This document shows positions 13,023 to 22,000 of a stretch of 64,000 nucleotides of DNA, piece after piece (the stretch's first letter is position 1; each line of letters opens with the position of its first letter). The stretch comes from Branchiostoma floridae. Lineage: Eukaryota; Chordata; Leptocardii; Amphioxiformes; Branchiostomatidae. A program made the translations under genes and the position numbers. The stretch is taken from contig NC_049987.1 in assembly GCF_000003815.2 (NCBI RefSeq), positions 6,336,083 through 6,400,082 on the forward strand. The letters run 5' to 3'. The notes beneath the pieces were generated by a model that ran no database searches, was not told the origin of the DNA, and saw only the letters and a program-made list of their open reading frames with translations.

Positions 13023-16000
13023 ATCTGTATGTGTCTGTAAAGTCTTCCATCTCTGATTACTGTTTGTTTATTTGTTTGTGTGAAGCACAACATTCCTGTA
13101 CCTGAAGTGTCTGTGTATGTGTGTGTGTGCATCTGTATGTCACTATGTGTATGTAAAGTCTTCCATCTCTGATTACTGACTGTGTGTTTATTTGTTTATG
13201 TGTAGCACAACATTCCTGTACCTGAAGTGTCTGTGTGTGTGTATGTGTGTGTGTGCATCTGTATGTGTATGTAAAGTCTACCATCTCTGATTGCTGTTTG
13301 TTTATTTGTTTGTTTATTTGTAGCACAACATTCCTGTACCTGAAGTTCCTGTTGGTGTGGGGTCTGGTGATGCTGGCAGACTTCATCCTGGAGTTCCGCT
13401 TCGAGTACCTCTGGCCGTTCTGGCTGCTCCTACGCAGCGTCTACGACTCCTTCAAGTACCAAGGACTGGTGAGGCACTGCTTCAGTATTGTCTGGAAATC
13501 AGGGCCGTTGTTGATTTTCATTGTTGTTAAAATACATTTTTAACAGTTTCAATTTCATGTCATGAAGTTAAGATTTTTTGGGACGGATAGGGTACAATTT
13601 TTTCCGGTCCCAACAAGCAAATTTCCATCTCAAGACGGAGGGATGGGTTCTGGAGACAGCCCTGCTGTAAATGTACATCATACCAGTTTCTGAATCAGTA
13701 TAGCCAGTATAATGGCTGTTTGGAGTAGTAACATTATACCAGCTTCACTTCAAAAGTAAGCTTTGTGATTAGTATCCTTTTTCCTTTACATGGTATTGAT
13801 CTTGATCATTGTAAATAATTGTGTATTTGTGCTTTTTTTCCAGGCATTTTCAGTATTCTTTGTTTGTGTTGCCTTCACATCGGACATGATCTGCCTGCTG
13901 TTCATCCCTGTACACTGGCTGTTCTTCGCTGCCAGCACGTACGTCTGGGTACAGTACGTCTGGCATACAGGTGAGAGCGACCTCTGACCCTTAACCTACT
14001 GCCCTCTGACCCCAACCTGTCACCCTTTCTCGTTTCCCATAAAGACATGAAACAAGGACATATTCAACATACAACTACAAAATAGTTTGACTTCGATTTT
14101 AATTTTGAATCAGGTGCTAAGAGAAATTTGTCATTTCCAAAAGTAGTGATGGCTTTTTGTTCACTTCTTGCAAATATATTTCATATTGTGAAGACAGATG
14201 ATAAACAGTCACTCAGTGTCTCTTTGATGATAAAATTGTTGATCAGCTTTTTTTACTGTTATCTTAAGAATAAACTTTTTATGAAAAGCCAGCTTTCTTT
14301 GCAATTGCTTTCATGTAGAGAAATTTCCATGCTTCTTTTCCCCCAACACAACAAGGGATCTATCTACCGATGGTGTAGCTATTATAACTCTTTAACATTT
14401 TGATCAGTTCTTGAACTATAATCCTAGCTTTCTTTTTAATTGCTCTGGAAATAGATAAATTTTCATGCTTCCTTTCCCCCAACACAACAAGGGATCTATC
14501 TACCGATGGTGTAGCTATTATAACTCTTTAACATTTTGATCAGTTCTTTAACTATAATCCTAGCTTTCTTTTCAATTACTCTGGAAATAGGTACATTTTC
14601 ATGCTTCCCTTCCCTCCCACAGAACGAGGGATCTGTCTGCCGACAGTCTCGCTATGGCTCTTGTTTGTCTACATCGAGGCGTCGGTGAGATTGAAGGACC
14701 TCGGAAAAGGATTCCACGTAGATCTGTGTCGACCATTTGCAGCACATTGGTAACTTATTTTCTTTTCTCTACATTTGTCCAAACTGTTGTTTTACACTAC
14801 TTTGAATGAGCATGTCAGGAATGCTATATAACATCAATCCTTTAAAACTACCCAGGAACCAAATTGGTTTCAGAAAATTTGGTGAAAGATGTAAGTTTTT
14901 TTGTTGTTGTTTTTTTTGGTCAGCCAAGGACCCATAGGTTACTTGCATGCACTGCTGTATATTATTCAAATTAGATATCCAATTGTTGTGCTGTAAATTT
15001 TTGGGATAAATTCCATCCCCTTTATGCAACTTACTCATCCCTGTTATGCAGCTTCAGCTTTTTAATGTAAGATGAAGCAGCTTTGAATCTTTTGATGAAA
15101 AATGCCTCAGTCCTCAAAAATTTGTGAATGCATAATAATAATGTTTTCATTTCCTGTCTGGCATTCTGACGTCCTTGTACCCTTCCAAGCTTCAGACAAT
15201 TGTAAATTGATGTTTCAAGGTGTGTCCACCGAAAAGGCCTTTGGTACCTAACAATGATACAGTCCAACCTGTTGAAGTGACCATCTTTACATAAGGACCA
15301 CCTGGCCAATATAATCCCTTCCTATATAATTGACACCAGCACCAAGAAATAATTGGTCTATTGTGACCTGTCCATATAGGCCAGATTGTGACCCCCAGTC
15401 TCGTCTCAGATAGTTTTGACTGTATATGTGTGTATATACAAGTAAGCCATCAAACTATGTTGTTGTCATGCAGTGCTGGAAAGACTTTGCAATTTGTGAT
15501 TCAAAATACCTAGTCTATAGATGCCGTTACTGATGCCAGATTGCAAGTTTATTTTTGCAGTCTCAAACAATATGTCTGCACATTTTGGGTTCCAGGCGTG
15601 TCTTTCCAGCACTGCATAATTTTTACATGAAATGTGTAAATTCATGAATGGTTAGCTCACCAGAACAAAGGGACAAAGTGTGGCCATACAAGTTCTTCAC
15701 AGCATTTTCACCGATTTTCTCTGCCTTCACAGTATTGGCTATCCAATGGTCACACTTGGCTTTGGGGTCAAAAGCTACATATCATATCGGATGAGACTCC
15801 GAAAGCAGAAAGATGTAGCGAAAGAAAACGAGTTTTACATGCAGCTGTTGCAGCAAGCGCTACCGCCTGAGATGCAACAGAAAAATATTTATTCTGGTAA
15901 CGACACAAAAGGTAAGGTTTTATTCTTTCGTAACTTTCAATGAAAGCCATGGAGTTTGAAAATCATACTAAAAATGCTCCATTTGGAAGAGAAATGTGCA

Positions 16001-19000
16001 TTTTACTATTTTTAGGAATTTTATTCAATGGATGTTTGTAGTTCCATGGATTTTTTTTGTCCAATGGTTGTATGGCTAAAATAACTGAAATGCTATTTTT
16101 CACTCTTGTTTCGGAATAAAGCTACAATAAAATGTGTTCCTTGAAGGAAGCGAGTCTTCTATGAAAGAGTAATGATTTTTACTGGATTAGTATAGAAATC
16201 ATTAAGATGGGATAAGTGAATTCTGTCGCATAAATCATACATGGGTCCTAGATAAGCTTTGCTATACATACAGACCCTTTTTTAAATAAACCTATTTCAA
16301 ACAGAAGTATGCAAAAATGTATGGCCTATCTATGATTCATTGATGTGATAATTGTATTTTCCCATGTTTTCCATAGCGTTGCCGGCAGCCAAATCAGGCG
16401 ATGAAGTTGTTGCAAACGGCGGTCCAAAGAAACTTGCCGACAAGAAGCTGCCAAACGGCGACATAGATGAAGATGAGTTAGAATACATGGAGAACAGCCT
16501 AAAGCGCAGCAACCACAGGTAAACCCTTGAACCTGTAGGCTTTGGCCTTAGCTTGGTAATAGTTACTCCAGCAACTGGATAAAATTTGAAAACAGATGTT
16601 TCAGACAGCATCTGATTTCAAAGTTGCATGTTCACTGTTATCTTGCATAGAGTTTGTCTGCCAGTTGACAAGGGCCGCTTTAATCATCAATGTCTTGTAC
16701 ATCTGTATATCTTATTACCTGCATGTTATTGACAAACCTTCATTGATATAACTTGTTGTATTGACCCACAAACATTATTCTTTCATTGTTTTCTGTTCTG
16801 TGCTGCTACTTCTCTCTCCCTCATTGTTAGGAATCCCAGTTTCTCTCCACCCTTGGCAGTGTCGTTGTGTCTAATAGTATATGATTGTTAATCACATATT
16901 TGGTATTCTTTGAGCTAACTTACAGGTAAGATGTTAAGCTCTTTGATGGCAACATTTTTTGCGGGTTGCATGGGGGGGTGTTTTGAGATCAATCAGTGAC
17001 TGTAGTACTCTGAACTGCTAAAATAAACCATGAATTACGTCATTTCCAAACCAGCGACTATGGTGGCAGCAGAGAGAACTTATCAGACGGGAAAAATAAA
17101 CCGGGCAGCGGGAGCTCCACGCCGCAGAATAAAGTGAAAAACGGGAGCGTCGTCAAGGACGCGACGTCCCAAGCACAGAAGGCCAAAAAGAACGTAGGAA
17201 AGAGCGATCAGAAGGGAGCAGACGTCACAGCAAGCTCCCTTCATGCATCGGTGGATAAAACAGCCAAGTAAGCTCTCTTTTTGCTTAAATATTTTGTGGT
17301 GTTGAATTGATTAGCATCATTGTTACATTTAGTTTGAAATTTAAGCTAAGAACCCATAGGCACCTACATGTATACCTGTATACAGACTTCAGAGATCAAA
17401 ATGTATTATCTAGCAAATACCTGCTTAGAATCCAGAAAAAAAGTGACACTTAATATATGTTTTGTTTTTGCAAACGATTTATAAAGAATCTGGTCAACCA
17501 AGGCCCCATAGATAGCCTACTATATTTGTCTTTTTTCTGAATACATACTAGAGAGTGATATCAAGTGGCTGGAAATACACTAATGTAATAAGGAAGAAGC
17601 AGATCAGAACTAAAATTTTATTTACTTATCCATACTGTAGAGTTGTATAAAGAGGCAGGAGACACACACATGTAATGCAGAAAAATCATAAATAAAATCC
17701 TTTTTATTTTCCCAGACTGGAGAGTGATATGAAGAGGCTGGAGGCTTCTGAAGGATAGAGAATGTGTAATGCAGGAAAAGTAAATCTATAACTTTATTTT
17801 TCTTTCTTTAGACTGGAGAGTGATATGAAGAGGCTGGAGGCATCTGAAGGATAGAGAATGTGCAAAGTGTAATGAAGAAAAGGCAGAACTAAAATCTTTT
17901 TATTTCTTTAGACTGGAGAGTGATATGAAGAGGCTGAAGGCGGACCTGCAGGCGAGCCGACAGATGGAGCTGGACCTCCGCTCACACATCAACTCCCTCA
18001 TGCAGGAGGACCGCATCACCAAGTCTGAGCTCAGCCAGCTGCGCATGGATAACGAGAGCCTGCAGTCAAAGTACGCCAGCTTGTTTGCTTTGTTTCGTAT
18101 AGCCTGTAGCAGCGTTGTAGCCAGTGCCCTTCCTTCCATTCTTTGATGGAATTTTGCTGCTGAGCTGGAGACGGAAAAATGTTTTTGCCCATTCCATGTG
18201 TGATGGACTGAAATCAATGTGTGAAGACATGTCTCCCTTGTGTAATTTTTCACCAAAACAGATTGCCATTGAATAGCTTAGTCTCCCAGCAAAATTTTTA
18301 CCTCAAAATGCAGGAAATGCCCTTTTCAGAGGGTCTAGACCTCAACATTTTCCGGGGGAGCCGTTGCGTCTTATGATTCAAAATCGAGGGGACGGAAAAT
18401 GATTACAGGCTGGCTACAACCCTGGCCTGTAGACTACCTTTAGACATGACACACCAGTTTTGTACAGTAGGTACAGTCAAAGTACGCAAACTAATTTGGT
18501 TTGTTTTGTATAGCCTGTAAAGTACCTTTAGACGTGACACACCAGTTTTTACATTAAGTACTGTCAAAGTAAGGCAACTTGTTTGGTTTGTTTTGTATAG
18601 TCTGTAGACTACCTTTAGATATGACACACCAGTTTTGTACTGAGAATAAAGTGTAAAATTTGGGCCTGTAAGTGATTCAAAACTAGATTGTTTAAAATCT
18701 AATTCAGCAAATTCAACCTCGAGAGCACTTTGCCGCCTTTTGGCAGTTTATCATTTACAATATCTCAAGCAGCCAATAAATCAGTGTCAATGGTCACCTG
18801 AAACTGATTTTACTGAGATTGCCATTACATTTACAGGTTGCACTTTTGTGTACTGTTTGCAACAGTAATGTCAACAAACACAAAAAGTGATGTCAACCGT
18901 CATTAATTGTACATCAAATATTAGATACACACTGTAAGATGCATTTTGTAGTGCCCAAGTTGTGCACTGTCCCTGTACCCTGCTTGAGATTATTTCAAAG

Positions 19001-22000
19001 CCCAAGGGTGTCCAAACCTCTGTGACATGTTAACCTGGCTTCTATCCCCCTGATGCTAGGGAATAATCACGACACACACGTAGTAGAACCATGTGTATTG
19101 ACAGTGAGTCCTTTGACCAGACAAAAAAACCCCTCCTCAGGTCCCAGTAGGCGTGCCTGGACTGTTCCATTTGTGAGGGGGGAAACTAAACTATAAGTAA
19201 TCTAACAACATGATCCGTTTTGGCGCAGGTTGCACAACTTGGTGACAGCGCGGCAGAAGGACAAGGAGAACCTCATCGCCACGGAGAAAAAGCTGCGAGC
19301 CGAGCAGGAGAACAAGGCTGCTCTGGAGAAGCAGCTCCGCGACGAGAGGAAGAAAAAACAGGCCGAGGAGATGGCAGCAGCCAGAGCCCTCGCTGCAGCG
19401 GCTGCTAACGCCTCCAGGCAAGTACTGTAGACTTAGGGAGCTGCCCTACAACTTTGCATCTTACTGTGATTAACATACTGGTTACCCAAACCTTTTCAAC
19501 TCCTTACTTTGTGATGAAGGGATGGAAACTTGTTAATAATAATGAACAGATTTTGAAACTTTGCATGTCATAGCAACATCCCACACCTTGATATACTGCT
19601 GCTAGAAAGGGATGTTGTCTTTAGGATGCAACATTAAACTGTGGTCCACTGTTCATTGTACCCGTTGAGAAGAAATATCCGCCATAGATTCTATACTTCT
19701 GTCTTCTCTGCTACAACCAATGGGAGATTAGCTCAACTGTTCATGGAATAACTGTTCATTTGAGCTCAACTAGTTCACTTGACATAACCCTGAAGTTCAC
19801 ATTTTTTTTTTCTACTTTTCCCAACAGAGGGGAGTGTACTGAGGCCTGTAAGCAGCGGCATCGCGAGCTCGAGACAGAGGTGAAAAAGCTGCGGCACAAC
19901 TTGAAGCAGCGCGACGACCAGCTGGCCACAGCTGAGCTCGAGAAGAAGTCCATGCGGAACAAGGAGTCCCAGCAGGACACCGAGGTTCTTATTTAGCAGA
20001 ACATCTAGTTTTTATATCTTCGGATCTGTGGTGCACTTCTATACTCTTCCAAAAGGTGGTGCTGTGATCACGTCGCTGTGATCACGTTGATCCTACGTCT
20101 TCAGCAGGGCCCTGGGGTTAGCGGCTCCATGGCCGGTTAACATCATTTTCCGTTACAGAGAAACAATTGCAGTGGGCTAGCTTTTTCTTGGCCCAGGTTC
20201 ATCATATGCCATACTGGTATCTAGTTTTTATATTCTAGATGGTAGAAAGCTCTAGTGTTTATGAAAAACGGAGGGACCCTCTAGCAGATTGTTTAAAATC
20301 AGTTGTAAAGGGGGAGTAAAATGATTTCAATTTTTGGAACTGGTGATGTCTGCTTTGTTGTCAGGCTTAGGAAGTAGCTAAAAGGAGATGTTTGTATTTG
20401 AGAAACCTTGTCTGAAGGGAGCTGTAGGTTTTCATGTTAGGCTTTGTTGGAGAAATGGTTGAGGCACCTGGCCTGAAGTTGAATATGTTCTCTCCCCCGT
20501 AGGTTCGGATGTCAGCAATGTTGTCAAGCTTTGAAAGTAGCTAAGCTAAAACATTTATGTTGGATGACCCTGGCCTGAAGTTGAGTGTGTTTCTGTCCCC
20601 CGTAGGTTCTAATGTCAGCAATGTTGTCAGGCTTAGGAAGTAGCTAAATCTAAAACATCTATGTTTGAGGCACCTGTCCTGAAATTGAGTGTGTTTCTGG
20701 CCCCTGTAGGTTCTAATGTCAGCACTGTATTCAGGCTTTTGCAGGTAGCTAAGCTAAACATCTATGTTTGAGGCACCTGTCCTGAAGTTGAGTGTGTTTC
20801 TGTCCCCCATAGGTTCTAATGTTAACACTGTTCTCAGGCTTTGTAGGTAGCTAAGCTAAAACATCTATGTTCGAGGCACCTATCCTGAAGTTGACTGTGT
20901 TTCTGTCCCCCATAGGTTCTAATGTTAACACTGTTCTCAGGCTTCGTAGGTAGCTAAGCTAAAACATCTATGTTCGAGGCACCTGTCCTGAAGTTGACTG
21001 TGTTTCTGTCCCCCATAGGTTCTAATGTTAACACTGTTCTCAGGCTTTGTAGGTAGCTAAGCTAAAACATCTATGTTTGAGGCACCTGTCCTGAAGTTGA
21101 CTGTGTTTCTGTCCCCCATAGGTTCTAATGTTAACACTGTTCTCAGGCTTTGTAGGTAGCTAAGCTAAAACATCTATGTTTGAGGCACCTGTCCTGAAGT
21201 TGACTGTGTTTCTGTCCCCCATAGGTTCTAATGTTAACACTGTTCTCAGGCTTTGTAGGTAGCTAAGCTAAAACATCTATGTTTGAGGCACCTGGCCTGA
21301 AGTTGAGTGTGTTTCTGTCCCCCATAGGTTCTAATGTTAACACTGTTCTCAGGCTTCGTAGGTAGCTAAGCTAAAACATCTATGTTTGAGGCACCTGGCC
21401 TGAAGTTGAGTGTGTTTCTGTCCCCCATAGGTTCTAATGTTAACACTGTTCTCAGGCTTCGTAGGTAGCTAAGCTAAAACATCTATGTTTGAGGCACCTG
21501 GCCTGAAGTTGAGTGTGTTTCTGTCCCCCATAGGTTCTAATGTCAGCACTGTATTCAGGCTTTTGCAGGTAGCTAAGCTAAACATCTATGTTTGAGGCAC
21601 CTGGCCTGAAGTTGAGTGCGTTTCTGTCCCCCATAGGTTCTAATGTTAACACTGTTCTCAGGCTTCGTAGGTAGCTAAGCTAAAACATCTATGTTTGAGG
21701 CACCTGGCCTGAAGCTGAGCATTTTTCTTTCCCCCGTAGGTTCTGATGTCAGCGCTGAACGCCATGCAGGACAAAAACACCCACCTTGAGTCCAGCCTGA
21801 GCGCCGAGACGCGCCTCAAACTCGACCTGTTCTCCGCGCTCGGTGATGTCAAGAGGCAGCAGGAGATCGCACAAGGTGAGGCACGCTTTCCAGACAAGCT
21901 CTGAACAACCATCCTGGAGTGGAACTTGTTGCCACAGTAGGGTACACTTAAGCTAAGGGCACAACCCGCCGTACGTGCCATTTGTCTGTATGTTTTATTT

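Larger units (their letters stand above)
213..13323 (+). other. Macoilin intron 1 (13.1 kb)
   Basis: No exon of a recognised gene is visible on either strand. It holds a cluster of CACGTG motifs (3785-4158), a GGGCAAGT-rich repeat (4990-5345), two inverted-repeat elements (7395-7934 and 11874-12085), a small repeat of GTGCGTGCTC near 8005-8102, a possible small secreted-peptide ORF (10837-11016), and the exon-2 decoy array (12781-13323). The remaining stretches, for example 530-3700, 5400-7380, 8100-9960 and 12090-12780, are AT-rich with only short incidental ORFs. Confidence 0.7.
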
